Shown here piece by piece: positions 1 through 6,604 of a stretch of 13,981 bases of DNA. The stretch is from HRBIN23 sp046294495 (GTDB taxonomy: Bacteria > Chloroflexota > Dehalococcoidia > Lucifugimonadales > HRBIN23), in NCBI GenBank assembly GCA_046294495.1, contig JBKBKV010000047.1:1-13981 (forward strand), written 5' to 3'. Under the pieces are notes generated by a model, which was given only the letters and a program-made list of their open reading frames with translations, did no database searches and was not told where the DNA came from. Each line of letters begins with the position of its first letter. The first letter of the stretch is position 1. The position numbers and the translations under genes are program-made.

Positions 1-68
1 TGACGCTGTGGATCGCTGTGCCGTGGCTCTTCGCCTACTGGCGCCTGGCTAAAACAGACGTGGTGTAA
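1..68 (+). CDS. C-terminal tail of a membrane protein, probably an ABC-2 type permease (NosY-like); 5' end outside window
   Basis: Only the last 21 codons are visible (frame begins at base 3, stop TAA at 66-68). They read TLWIAVPWLFAYWRLAKTDVV: a hydrophobic, Trp-rich segment followed by a short charged tail, as expected for the last transmembrane helix and cytoplasmic end of a permease. The stop lies only 6 bases before the start of the NosL-type gene, so the two are almost certainly co-transcribed. In known nos clusters the ABC permease NosY directly precedes NosL, which makes a NosY-like permease the best guess. The fragment alone does not identify the family; an unrelated polytopic protein is possible. 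Confidence 0.5.
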   Translation, partial: TLWIAVPWLFAYWRLAKTDVV

Positions 69-74
69 GGGCTT

Positions 75-563
75 ATGGGGTGCACTAGACGGGACTTTCT
101 AAGGGTCGTGCTAGCCTTGGGGCTTGTGGCCGCCGCCCCTGGGCTGGCATCCTGCGGGCGTAAAAGCGCTGGCGCGCCTAAACCCCCGCCCATCCGTTAC
201 GGACGCAGCGTCTGCGCTTACTGCGGCATGATTATCAACGAAGCCCGCTATGCCGCCGGGGCCGTTCTGGAGGGCGGCTCGTCTCGGCTTTTTGATGATA
301 TCGGCGACATGTTCCTTTACTTCCGTGCCCACCCAGAGGAGCGTCCCCTGGCCCTCTTCGTCCACGACTACGCTACAGAGCAATGGATACGGGCGGAGAC
401 GGCCTATTATGTGGTAAGCCCCCAGATCCTCTCCCCTATGGGGCACGGCATCGCCGCCTTTGCCCAGCGCCCCCAGGCCGAGGCCTTTGCCCAGGAAAAG
501 CAAGGGCGGGTGCTTGACTTTTCCCAGGCGCTCATGTTATCCTTATCACAAATGCGACCCTAA
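75..563 (+). CDS. nosL: NosL-family copper-binding lipoprotein
   Basis: 162-residue exported lipoprotein. The N-terminus carries a twin-arginine signal (RRDFLR, residues 5-10), a hydrophobic stretch and a lipobox LASC with Cys27 as the lipid-anchored residue, so it should be exported folded and fixed to the outer face of the membrane. The mature part has the NosL signature C47-A-Y-C50-G-M52, followed by the conserved region ending in MGHGIAAF near residues 123-130. NosL proteins bind Cu(I) through this Cys/Met motif and act as metallochaperones for nitrous oxide reductase NosZ. Related proteins serve other copper enzymes. A putative permease gene ends 6 bases upstream and a cytochrome c gene follows 77 bases downstream, consistent with the end of a nos-type cluster. 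No nosZ is visible here, so the client enzyme is inferred. Confidence 0.9.
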   Translation: MGCTRRDFLRVVLALGLVAAAPGLASCGRKSAGAPKPPPIRYGRSVCAYCGMIINEARYAAGAVLEGGSSRLFDDIGDMFLYFRAHPEERPLALFVHDYATEQWIRAETAYYVVSPQILSPMGHGIAAFAQRPQAEAFAQEKQGRVLDFSQALMLSLSQMRP

Positions 564-640
564 GCCTCGCTTATCAGAGCCGCTAAGGGAGGGCACAGGG
601 GCTAGGGTAAGCGCACAGAGCAACGCATCAGGAGGAGAAT

Positions 641-1084
641 ATGCCCCGTGTAGCCCTTGTTGGTCTGTTGGTGGTGCTGGCAATCCTGCTGGCCGCCTGC
701 GCCGGGGGCGCTGCTAAGCCTACCCCGACCCCCACACCTCGCGCTCCTGGCGTAACCCCAACACCGCGCACAGCGGAGCCTACTCCCACCCGCCCAGCGG
801 TAGCCGGCGACGCTAACAAGGGCAAACAGGTCTTCGCCGGCACCTGTGCCGCCTGCCACGGGGCAAACGCGGAAGGGGTAACTGGCCTGGGCCTACCCCT
901 CAGGAAGAGCGCCTTCATCCAAGGCCTCACGGACGACCAACTGCTGGCCTTCCTGCAGGTGGGACGCCCTGCCGATTCGCCCGAGAGCAAGACCAAGGTC
1001 TCCATGCCCCCCAAGGGTGGCAACCCGGCCCTCACCGACCAGGACCTGCGCAATGTCATCGCCTTCCTGCGCACGCTTCAGTAG
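641..1084 (+). CDS. small lipoprotein cytochrome c (class I, single haem)
   Basis: 147 residues with a strong ribosome site (GGAGGA at 631-636) before ATG. It has a lipoprotein signal with lipobox LLAAC (Cys20), then a Thr/Pro-rich linker (about residues 26-52) that would hold the haem domain off the membrane. The haem-attachment motif C69-A-A-C72-H73 follows, and Met122 in SMPPKGG is the likely distal ligand. The domain of about 90 residues matches monohaem class I cytochrome c electron carriers. Placed after a NosL gene, it could pass electrons from a quinol-oxidising complex to a nitrous oxide reductase, as c-type cytochromes encoded in clade II nos clusters are thought to do; that role is inferred. 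Its gene converges with the cyclase gene, with 25 bases between the stop codons and no clear terminator. Confidence 0.93.
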   Translation: MPRVALVGLLVVLAILLAACAGGAAKPTPTPTPRAPGVTPTPRTAEPTPTRPAVAGDANKGKQVFAGTCAACHGANAEGVTGLGLPLRKSAFIQGLTDDQLLAFLQVGRPADSPESKTKVSMPPKGGNPALTDQDLRNVIAFLRTLQ

Positions 1085-1109
1085 AGGGCGGGCGGGAGCC
1101 AACAAACCT

Positions 1110-2069
1110 TTATTTGATGGCCTGGGGATTCACCGGGGAGCCTACCGCCCCCGTAATGGGTAAGGGCGGGGCGCAGAAGAACATCTCGTAGCGCCCGTCT
1201 CGTGCACAGTCTTCGGCCAGGGCATCCAGGTCAAATATCTCCCCTACCAGCAGGCCCATGTTGGGGATGGCCACCACATGCCATGGCTGGCGCACATCGG
1301 GCACTTCGTTGGGGCGCACCTCCACGCCCCAGGTGTCGGCGCATACCGACGCCACCTCTTTTGCGTAAAGCCATGGGATGGTCAGCAGGGAGAGGCCTGG
1401 GGCATCACCACCGGCGTAGTCGCCCCAGTCGCCCCGATGGCGGCAAAGGGTGATATGCCCCGTGCGGATAAGGAGGAAGTCCCCCCGGCGCACCTCTACC
1501 CCCTGCCGGTGTAGACAGGCATCCAGGTCTTCCGGGTAAATAGCCGTCCCAGGCTCCAGCCATGGGACCCCTTTACTGCGGGGTATATCCAGGAGCACAG
1601 CCCGCCCCACGATACGCCCACGCATCTTATCAATGGAGTTCTTGGCAGCCCCTTGAGCGGTAACCAGAGCCGCCGAGCGCCCGTTATACATCACGCCTTT
1701 GTAGAAGATATGGGCCAGGCTATCCCACTGGGTAGCACACTGTAGAGGCATGGTAACCATATCGTCGCTTCCCGCCATAAGGGGAGGCTCTCCACCCTCG
1801 GCAGCGGCGAGAGCGTCGGCCCCTGTTCGGAGCATGGTGTGGACGGGGTTGAAGCGGCGAGTATAGTGGCTCTGCCGCTGCGGCCCCAGGTGGTTGAAGT
1901 CTATGGCTAGGCTGAAGACCTTGCCGTCGCGGATAAGGCGTGCTGCCGCCTGCACCGTCTCTGGGGTAATGAAGTTCAGGGTGCCCAGTTCGTCGTCAGA
2001 CCCCCAGCGCCCCCAGTTGCGGTAGCGCTCGGCCAGTTGGACCACAAAGTTTCGGTCAAAGGTCGGCAT
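1110..2069 (-). CDS. cyclase-family (kynurenine formamidase-like) putative metal-dependent hydrolase
   Basis: 319 residues. ATG at 2069 is chosen over an in-frame ATG at 2099 because AAAGGAGGG sits just ahead of it. The protein belongs to the cyclase family (PF04199), whose known members hydrolyse amide or ester bonds, such as N-formylkynurenine formamidase. The usual metal motif HxGTHxDxxxH appears as Q110-C-A-T-Q114-W-D116-S-L-A-H120, so both first histidines are glutamines while Asp116 and His120 remain. Other family landmarks are IRTG (201-204), W263-H264 and G276-E277. The Q..TQWD form is, as I recall, typical of a bacterial subgroup annotated only as cyclase. It is about 100 residues longer than the short KynB type. 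The substrate is unknown. The DedA gene stops 43 bases upstream, so the two may share a transcript. Confidence 0.85.
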   Translation of the reverse strand: MPTFDRNFVVQLAERYRNWGRWGSDDELGTLNFITPETVQAAARLIRDGKVFSLAIDFNHLGPQRQSHYTRRFNPVHTMLRTGADALAAAEGGEPPLMAGSDDMVTMPLQCATQWDSLAHIFYKGVMYNGRSAALVTAQGAAKNSIDKMRGRIVGRAVLLDIPRSKGVPWLEPGTAIYPEDLDACLHRQGVEVRRGDFLLIRTGHITLCRHRGDWGDYAGGDAPGLSLLTIPWLYAKEVASVCADTWGVEVRPNEVPDVRQPWHVVAIPNMGLLVGEIFDLDALAEDCARDGRYEMFFCAPPLPITGAVGSPVNPQAIK

Positions 2070-2112
2070 AGGCCCTCCTTTGTATCGGGTGTTTGCCATA
2101 GGGTAGCACAGG

Positions 2113-2715
2113 CTAACCCAGCCCTCCCAGCCAACGCAAGATGTGCATTAACCCCAGGTTGCACAGAGAGGCGATGCCCAGGTCTTTCAGGAGTTTCCCG
2201 AGGAAGACGATGGGGTAGAAGAGGTGCAGGGGATAACGCAGGCTCCCGGCGGCGATGCCAATAAGATCAAAAAGGGGATTGGGTATAACAGAGGCGATGA
2301 AGAGCACAAGCCCGCCCCGGTAGCGCATCCAGGCGTAGAAGCGCAGGTAGTAGGGGTGCTTCTCAACCAGGAAGCGCCCGCCCACACCCGCCAGGTAGCC
2401 CGTTGTCTCCCCCAGGGCCTCGCCCGCGGCAGCCAAGGCCGCCACCGCCCACGGGTTCAACTCCAGCACTCCTGCCCCTGCGCAGACCGAGGCGAGACCG
2501 GGGATGGGCACAAAGATGGAGGCACTACCCGCGAAACTCAGCAGGAAGATGCCCGGGTAAGTGGCGGCGCGGAAGGCCCACAGGAAGTTACGGAAGACGA
2601 TGGCGGCGGCGATAACAACCACAACGGCCACCAGGGCCGCTATCCGCTGGGCACGCTCCCTACCCGTTGTCCCTGTCAGACGGCTGAGGGCGGCCCAGTG
2701 CACAGGCCTCACCAT
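2113..2715 (-). CDS. DedA/VTT-domain (SNARE-associated type) inner-membrane protein
   Basis: 200 residues with about five hydrophobic segments (roughly 25-42, 52-80, 84-110, 137-158 and 164-190). The region GEALGETTGY (98-107) followed by LAG..GR, and the stretch SVIPNPLFDLIGIAAG (142-157), match the VTT domain of DedA-like proteins. DedA-family proteins act in the cytoplasmic membrane; some move polyprenyl-phosphate or phospholipid head groups across the bilayer. The typical DedA sequence around the second re-entrant loop (an Arg-containing P..R motif) is replaced here by IPNPLFD, so this belongs to a divergent VTT subgroup with no assigned substrate. Start ATG at 2715 has CAGGAG about 8 bases upstream and a candidate promoter further up. 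It lies just upstream of the cyclase gene. Confidence 0.82.
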   Translation of the reverse strand: MVRPVHWAALSRLTGTTGRERAQRIAALVAVVVVIAAAIVFRNFLWAFRAATYPGIFLLSFAGSASIFVPIPGLASVCAGAGVLELNPWAVAALAAAGEALGETTGYLAGVGGRFLVEKHPYYLRFYAWMRYRGGLVLFIASVIPNPLFDLIGIAAGSLRYPLHLFYPIVFLGKLLKDLGIASLCNLGLMHILRWLGGLG

Positions 2716-2734
2716 ACAAAGGGCTCCTGGCCCT

Positions 2735-2763
2735 ATGCTATTAGGATAGGTCTAAAGGGTCAA
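2735..2763 (-). promoter_or_regulatory. candidate sigma-70-type promoter for the DedA/cyclase genes
   Basis: On the minus strand, TTGACC (2763-2758) and TAGCAT (2740-2735) are separated by 17 bases, 19 bases ahead of the DedA start codon. The -35 box matches the consensus at 5 of 6 positions and the -10 at 4 of 6. The same -35 hexamer with the same spacing occurs ahead of the SWIM gene at the other end of the window. It suggests that dedA and the cyclase are transcribed separately from the RraA-like gene upstream. Pattern match only. Confidence 0.4.
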
Positions 2764-2863
2764 GGCTAGGCTCCGCCTTCGTCACCCAGAGGGGCTATGG
2801 CCGTTGCAAATACTGTGCGCTGGGTGCACAGCGGGCGAAGCCCCGTTTTCAGCCGCAAATCGG

Positions 2864-3580
2864 CTAGGCCCGCGTGGAGCGGTGCTCCCGGAAACGGCGC
2901 ACCGTCTCTTCTGTGGGCGGGTAGTATTTCCCAGGGGCCACTCCCTCTTTCTCAACTAGGCCCTTGATCCACTCCTCTACTTGCTCGTGCTCCTCAGCCC
3001 AGGCTACCACCCCCTCCGCCAGATGGGCGGGGCAGACTACCACGCCGTCGTCGTCGGCCACTACCACATCCCCAGGGCGCACCAGCACACCTCCGCACTG
3101 GATGTCTACTCCTGCCTGGTAGGGGTCGCCGTAGGGGGTGCCGATGCCTGGCGTGCGCCGGCGGGCGAAAATGGCAAAGCCGTAAGAGCGCACCGCATCC
3201 AGGTCGCGGATGGCCCCATCGGTTACCAGCCCCTCGGCCTTCCGCATCTTCAGGTAAAGGAACTTCACATCTCCCCCCACGGCACACTGGGGTATGCCCA
3301 TAGCATCCACCACCAGCACATCCCCGGGCCCACACATACGCATAGCCTGGTATTCCGGAGAGTCTTCACCCCGGCGCACCTCCTGTGCCAGGTCGGGGCG
3401 CCAGGGCAGGAATCGCAGGGTTCGGGCGCGCCCAACCATGCGCCTGCCTGGCGTCAGGGGAAACACCTCCTCCATAAGGACCCGCTGGTAGCCCAAGCGC
3501 CACAGAGCGCTAAACACCGTGGCACTGCTCACTTTGCGGAAGCGTTCCAGGATGCTGTTGGAGACCTCCTGCTGTGCCAT
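2864..3580 (-). CDS. RraA-like / HMG-aldolase-fold protein (demethylmenaquinone methyltransferase-like family)
   Basis: 238 residues, ATG at 3580 preceded by AAAGGAG. The family fold is recognisable from GDVLVVD (86-92), G102-G103-D104, the metal and substrate motif D121-G-A-I-R125-D126, and the late DDDGVVV (176-182). Members include 4-hydroxy-4-methyl-2-oxoglutarate aldolase (pyruvate-releasing, divalent-metal dependent), oxaloacetate decarboxylases and the RNase E regulator RraA. The Arg-Asp pair and an acidic residue two positions on (Asp128) are present, so metal-dependent aldolase or decarboxylase chemistry is plausible. The protein is longer than E. coli RraA (about 160 residues), with an extra C-terminal part from about residue 190. 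The gene starts 20 bases after the 2-hydroxyacid dehydrogenase stop, so the two are an operon pair, which favours a catabolic role over RNase regulation. Confidence 0.85.
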   Translation of the reverse strand: MAQQEVSNSILERFRKVSSATVFSALWRLGYQRVLMEEVFPLTPGRRMVGRARTLRFLPWRPDLAQEVRRGEDSPEYQAMRMCGPGDVLVVDAMGIPQCAVGGDVKFLYLKMRKAEGLVTDGAIRDLDAVRSYGFAIFARRRTPGIGTPYGDPYQAGVDIQCGGVLVRPGDVVVADDDGVVVCPAHLAEGVVAWAEEHEQVEEWIKGLVEKEGVAPGKYYPPTEETVRRFREHRSTRA

Positions 3581-3600
3581 GCCCTTCTCCTTTCCGCCAC

Positions 3601-4569
3601 CTAGTCCTGAATGCGTATCACCGAGATAGGCTCTTGTCCGCTGAGCATCCGTCGCAGGTTCTGGGACACATGGTCTATGGTGCGCTCCACCTGCTCGGCG
3701 CTGGGGCCGGCCCGGTGGGGTGTTATCACCACATTGTCTAGGTCAAGCAGGGGGTTATCAGGGGGGGTAGGCTCCTGCTCCAGCACATCCAGCCCCGCCC
3801 CGGCGATGCGGCGCTCCCGCAGTGTCTGTATAAGGGCGCGCTCGTCCACCACTGGCCCCCGGCTGGTGTTGATGAGGATGGCGGTGGGCTTCATCAGGGA
3901 AAGGGTCTGGGCATTGATGAGGCCCCTGGTGCGCCTGGTCAGGGGGACATGGACGGTAACGATGTCGGACTGGCGCAAGAGGTCCTCCAGGGGCACACGG
4001 CGCACGCGCAGTTCCCGCTCCACCTCCGGCGGGGCGGGGATAATGTCGTGGTAGAGCACCGTTACCTCCCATCCCAGCAGGCGTCGGGCCACCTGTCGGC
4101 CGATGTTCCCCAGGCCGATGATGCCGATAGTCTTCCCCGTTAGTTCCCGGTGCTCTATCCCCTGAAGTTCTTGCGCCCAGCGGCGGTGCTGGACGCTCCG
4201 CCAGGAGGGTATGAGGTGGCGAAGGCACGCCAGCATCAGCATAATGGTGTGGTCGGCCACAGAGGGGGCAATGGAAGGGGAGTTATTGCAGATGCGAATG
4301 CCCATCTCGGAGATGGCCTGAACATCTATGCGGTCAAATCCCGCCGAGAGGAGTTGGATGAACTTCAGGCGGGGCAGGCGGCGCACAAAGTCGGTGGAGA
4401 TCTCCGAGACACCCAAGACCAGCACCTCTGCATCCTGGCAGAGGACGGCCTTCTGGTCATCGGGCAGGCTCATATCTACTACCTGCACTCCCAGGTCTGG
4501 GGGTAGGCGCTTGGCCCGCTCCGCCCATGGGTTGCCAGGAGGGACGAGGAAAACGGCTCTGCTTCCCAT
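3601..4569 (-). CDS. D-isomer-specific 2-hydroxyacid dehydrogenase, NAD(P)-dependent
   Basis: 322 residues with AAGGAG just ahead of ATG at 4569. The Rossmann dinucleotide motif is G152-L-G-N-I-G157 within IGIIGLGNIGR. The catalytic triad of the family is visible: Arg237 in NTSRGP, Glu266 in EQEP and His285 in TPHRAG. The N-terminal half carries the substrate-binding LLSAGFDRID region (73-82). Family members interconvert 2-oxo acids and D-2-hydroxy acids (glycerate, lactate, phosphoglycerate and others). No ACT domain follows, so it is not a full-length SerA. It lies between the RidA-family gene (95 bases upstream) and the RraA-like gene (20 bases downstream). A step in oxo/hydroxy-acid catabolism is likely, with RraA possibly cleaving a related product. 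The precise substrate cannot be told from sequence. Confidence 0.92.
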   Translation of the reverse strand: MGSRAVFLVPPGNPWAERAKRLPPDLGVQVVDMSLPDDQKAVLCQDAEVLVLGVSEISTDFVRRLPRLKFIQLLSAGFDRIDVQAISEMGIRICNNSPSIAPSVADHTIMLMLACLRHLIPSWRSVQHRRWAQELQGIEHRELTGKTIGIIGLGNIGRQVARRLLGWEVTVLYHDIIPAPPEVERELRVRRVPLEDLLRQSDIVTVHVPLTRRTRGLINAQTLSLMKPTAILINTSRGPVVDERALIQTLRERRIAGAGLDVLEQEPTPPDNPLLDLDNVVITPHRAGPSAEQVERTIDHVSQNLRRMLSGQEPISVIRIQD

Positions 4570-4664
4570 TGCACTCCTTCCAGTTATCCCCCTTTACCCT
4601 TCGGTGGTATGTAGGGCTGGGGGCATATTACCCGATTTTGAGGGGATGAGGGAAGGCACACCTC

Positions 4665-5126
4665 TTATTCCTCCACCTCCACAACGGCCTCAATCTCCAC
4701 TGGGATGTTGAAGGGGAGGCTCCCCATGCCCACTGCCGAGCGGGCGTGGCGCCCTCTCTCCCCGAAGACCGCCACAAAGAGGTCGGAGCACCCGTTGATG
4801 ACGCGGGGATGCTCGGTAAAAGAGGGGTCGGCATTGACCATGCCCAGCACCTTCACAACCCGCTTCACCTTCCCGAGGTCGCCAATGCACGCCTTCAGGC
4901 TGGCCAGCAGGTTCAGCCCCACCTGCCTAGCAGCGTCGTAGGCCTGCTCCACTGTAAGGTCTCGGCTCACCTTGCCGGTTATGTAACTGCCATCAGGGCG
5001 GCGGGGGCCATGCCCGGCCAGGAAGACCATGCTCCCCGTGCGCACCGCCGTTACATAGTTGGCGGCGGGGGAAGGGGGTGGGGGCAGGGAAAGCCCTAAC
5101 TCCTGCAGTTTCTGCTCCGGGTGCAT
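4665..5126 (-). CDS. RidA/YjgF/UK114-family protein (enamine/imine deaminase-like)
   Basis: 153 residues. ATG at 5126 is preferred because AAGGAGGT lies 4 bases upstream; an in-frame GTG at 5132 falls inside that ribosome site. The family architecture is clear: PxPxAANYV (about 18-25), VFLAGHGP (34-41), and the signature with Arg129 (in ARSAVG) followed exactly 15 residues later by Glu144 (PVEIE). This is the same spacing as Arg105 and Glu120 of E. coli RidA, where the Arg holds the substrate carboxylate. Archetypal RidA clears reactive enamine/imine intermediates from PLP enzymes; subgroups linked to catabolic operons act on pathway intermediates. It is longer than RidA (about 128), with an N-terminal extension, as in the YjgF-like subgroup 1. 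It is first in the minus-strand block and divergent from the acyl-CoA dehydrogenase. Confidence 0.92.
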   Translation of the reverse strand: MHPEQKLQELGLSLPPPPSPAANYVTAVRTGSMVFLAGHGPRRPDGSYITGKVSRDLTVEQAYDAARQVGLNLLASLKACIGDLGKVKRVVKVLGMVNADPSFTEHPRVINGCSDLFVAVFGERGRHARSAVGMGSLPFNIPVEIEAVVEVEE

Positions 5127-5170
5127 CGGCACCTCCTTAAAGGTTAAAATACCCTGTTAGGCTGACGGTT

Positions 5171-5200
5171 ATCATAGCAGACCTACCCGTGTTCTGCCAG
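5171..5200 (-). promoter_or_regulatory. candidate promoter for the RidA-hydroxyacid dehydrogenase-RraA block
   Basis: Minus strand: CTGGCA (5200-5195), 18-base spacer, TATGAT (5176-5171), with 44 bases to the RidA start. The -35 box matches at 4 of 6 positions and the -10 at 5 of 6. It lies in the 170-base divergent region shared with the acyl-CoA dehydrogenase. Pattern match only. Confidence 0.4.
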
Positions 5201-5240
5201 GGTTGCCCCGGCGGACATTCTCCCTGCGAAACTACACCTC

Positions 5241-5269
5241 TAGGCAATCCCAGGGCAACGGGCTACAAT
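5241..5269 (+). promoter_or_regulatory. candidate promoter for the acyl-CoA dehydrogenase gene
   Basis: TAGGCA (5241-5246) and TACAAT (5264-5269) are 17 bases apart, with a leader of about 20 bases to the ATG at 5297. The -10 matches the consensus at 5 of 6 positions and the -35 at 4 of 6. One arm (GGGCAAC, 5253-5259) of a 7-base inverted repeat whose partner is GTTGCCC (5202-5208) falls in the spacer, which could be an operator. Unproven. Confidence 0.4.
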
Positions 5270-5296
5270 GGATCAGGCGACGCAAAGGAGGCCAGC

Positions 5297-6481
5297 ATGG
5301 ACTTCCGTTTCACCCCGGAGCAGGAAGCGTTCCGCCAGGAGGTCCGTCAGTTCATTCGGGAGGTGTTACCCCCTGATTGGAGGGGCATTGACCCCGATTC
5401 CTATTTCGTGGAGGAGAACTGGCGGTTCATTCGCCAACTCACCGCCAAGATGGCCCAGCGGGGGTGGCTCACTATGCACTGGCCCAGGGAATATGGTGGG
5501 CAGGGGCGATCCCTAATGGAGCAGGTGGTCTACCAGGAGGAGACGGCCTACTGGAGGGTGCCCACACGGGATGTAAGCGTGGGCACCCATATGGTAGGGC
5601 CTATCCTTATGCTCTACGGCACGGAGGAGCAGAAGCGCGAGTTCCTGCCAGGCATCGGCCGAGGCGAAATTCTCTTCTGCCAGGGCTTCAGCGAGCCGGG
5701 CTCTGGCTCCGACCTGGCCTCGCTGCAGACCCGTGCGGTGGAGGATGGGGACGATTATGTTATCAACGGCTCCAAGATATGGACCTCAGGGGCGCACCGC
5801 TCCACCCATTGCTACCTCCTGGCCCGCACCGACCCCGCCGCAGAGAAGCACCGTGGCATCAGCGTCTTCATGGTGGACATGAAAAGCCCGGGCATTACCG
5901 TGCGCCCCATCCTGAACATGTTCAATGTCCATTACTTCAACCAGGTGTTCTTTGACGGGGTGCGGGTGAACAAACGCTATCTGGTGGGGGAGAAGAACCG
6001 AGGGTGGTATGTGGCTGCCACAACCCTGGACTTTGAGCGTTCTGGAGTAGGACGCCACGCCGCGAACCGCCGTGCGGTGCACGAACTGGCGGAACTGGCC
6101 AGTGAAACCTCCATTGGCGGAAAGCCCCTCTCTGCTAACCCGCTGGTGCGCCACCGCCTGGCCGACCTGGCCATCAGCGTGCAGGTGGGCACTTTAGTGG
6201 CCTACGAAGTCGCCTGGATGCAGTCCCAGGGCAAAGTGCCCAACAAAGAGGCCTCCCTTTCTAAACTGATGGGGAGTGAGACGGCCCAGCAGGTTTACGC
6301 TACGGGTGTCCAGATGCTGGGGGTGTATGGCATTCTGGACAAAGGCTCCAAGTGGGCCTTCCTGAACGGGCGCCTGGCGCTGGAGTGGGCCGATTCCTTC
6401 TCCCACACCATTCGGGCGGGCACCAGCGAGGTGCAACGCAACATTATCGCCATGCGGGGGTTGGGGCTGCCTCGTGGATAA
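5297..6481 (+). CDS. acyl-CoA dehydrogenase family protein (FAD-dependent)
   Basis: 394 residues from ATG 5297, which has AAAGGAGG at 5284-5291; an upstream in-frame start at 5189 lacks such a site. Three ACAD domains are present: N-terminal helical (1-125), middle beta domain with FCQGFSEPGSGSDL (127-140) and the flavin-contacting WTSGAH (162-167), and the C-terminal helical domain ending RAGTSEVQRNIIA. It would oxidise an acyl-CoA at the alpha-beta bond and pass electrons to electron-transfer flavoprotein. The usual catalytic Glu position (Glu376 of medium-chain enzyme) is Ala374, but Glu247 in LDFER sits where isovaleryl-CoA and long-chain dehydrogenases carry their base. Substrate unknown; a branched, cyclic or large substrate fits. 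It is divergent from the RidA block and followed by the scaffold gap. Confidence 0.93.
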   Translation: MDFRFTPEQEAFRQEVRQFIREVLPPDWRGIDPDSYFVEENWRFIRQLTAKMAQRGWLTMHWPREYGGQGRSLMEQVVYQEETAYWRVPTRDVSVGTHMVGPILMLYGTEEQKREFLPGIGRGEILFCQGFSEPGSGSDLASLQTRAVEDGDDYVINGSKIWTSGAHRSTHCYLLARTDPAAEKHRGISVFMVDMKSPGITVRPILNMFNVHYFNQVFFDGVRVNKRYLVGEKNRGWYVAATTLDFERSGVGRHAANRRAVHELAELASETSIGGKPLSANPLVRHRLADLAISVQVGTLVAYEVAWMQSQGKVPNKEASLSKLMGSETAQQVYATGVQMLGVYGILDKGSKWAFLNGRLALEWADSFSHTIRAGTSEVQRNIIAMRGLGLPRG

Positions 6482-6483
6482 GG

Positions 6484-6582
6484 NNNNNNNNNNNNNNNNN
6501 NNNNNNNNNNNNNNNNNNNNNNNNNNNNNNNNNNNNNNNNNNNNNNNNNNNNNNNNNNNNNNNNNNNNNNNNNNNNNNNNNN
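6484..6582. other. scaffold gap (run of 99 N)
   Basis: The gap begins two bases after the acyl-CoA dehydrogenase stop codon and ends 22 bases before the first visible ATG of the transporter gene. Its true length is unknown, since N runs are often placeholders. Missing sequence may hold the transporter's ribosome site, promoter, true start codon, or other genes. Confidence 0.99.
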
Positions 6583-6604
6583 GGCGCAGGCGCACAGGCG
6601 CGTG

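Noticed and set aside
2224..2769. Plus-strand open frame of 181 codons
   Set aside because: Entirely antisense to the DedA gene; its composition (Gly, His, Gln, Arg) looks like a shadow and it lacks a ribosome site.
2813..2831. Hairpin CTGTGC / GCACAG downstream of the RraA-like gene
   Set aside because: Only six base pairs, no T run on the minus strand; not enough to call a terminator.
2981..3604. Plus-strand open frame of 207 codons
   Set aside because: It lies opposite the RraA-like gene, has no recognisable family sequence, and is a by-product of high-GC codon use on the other strand.
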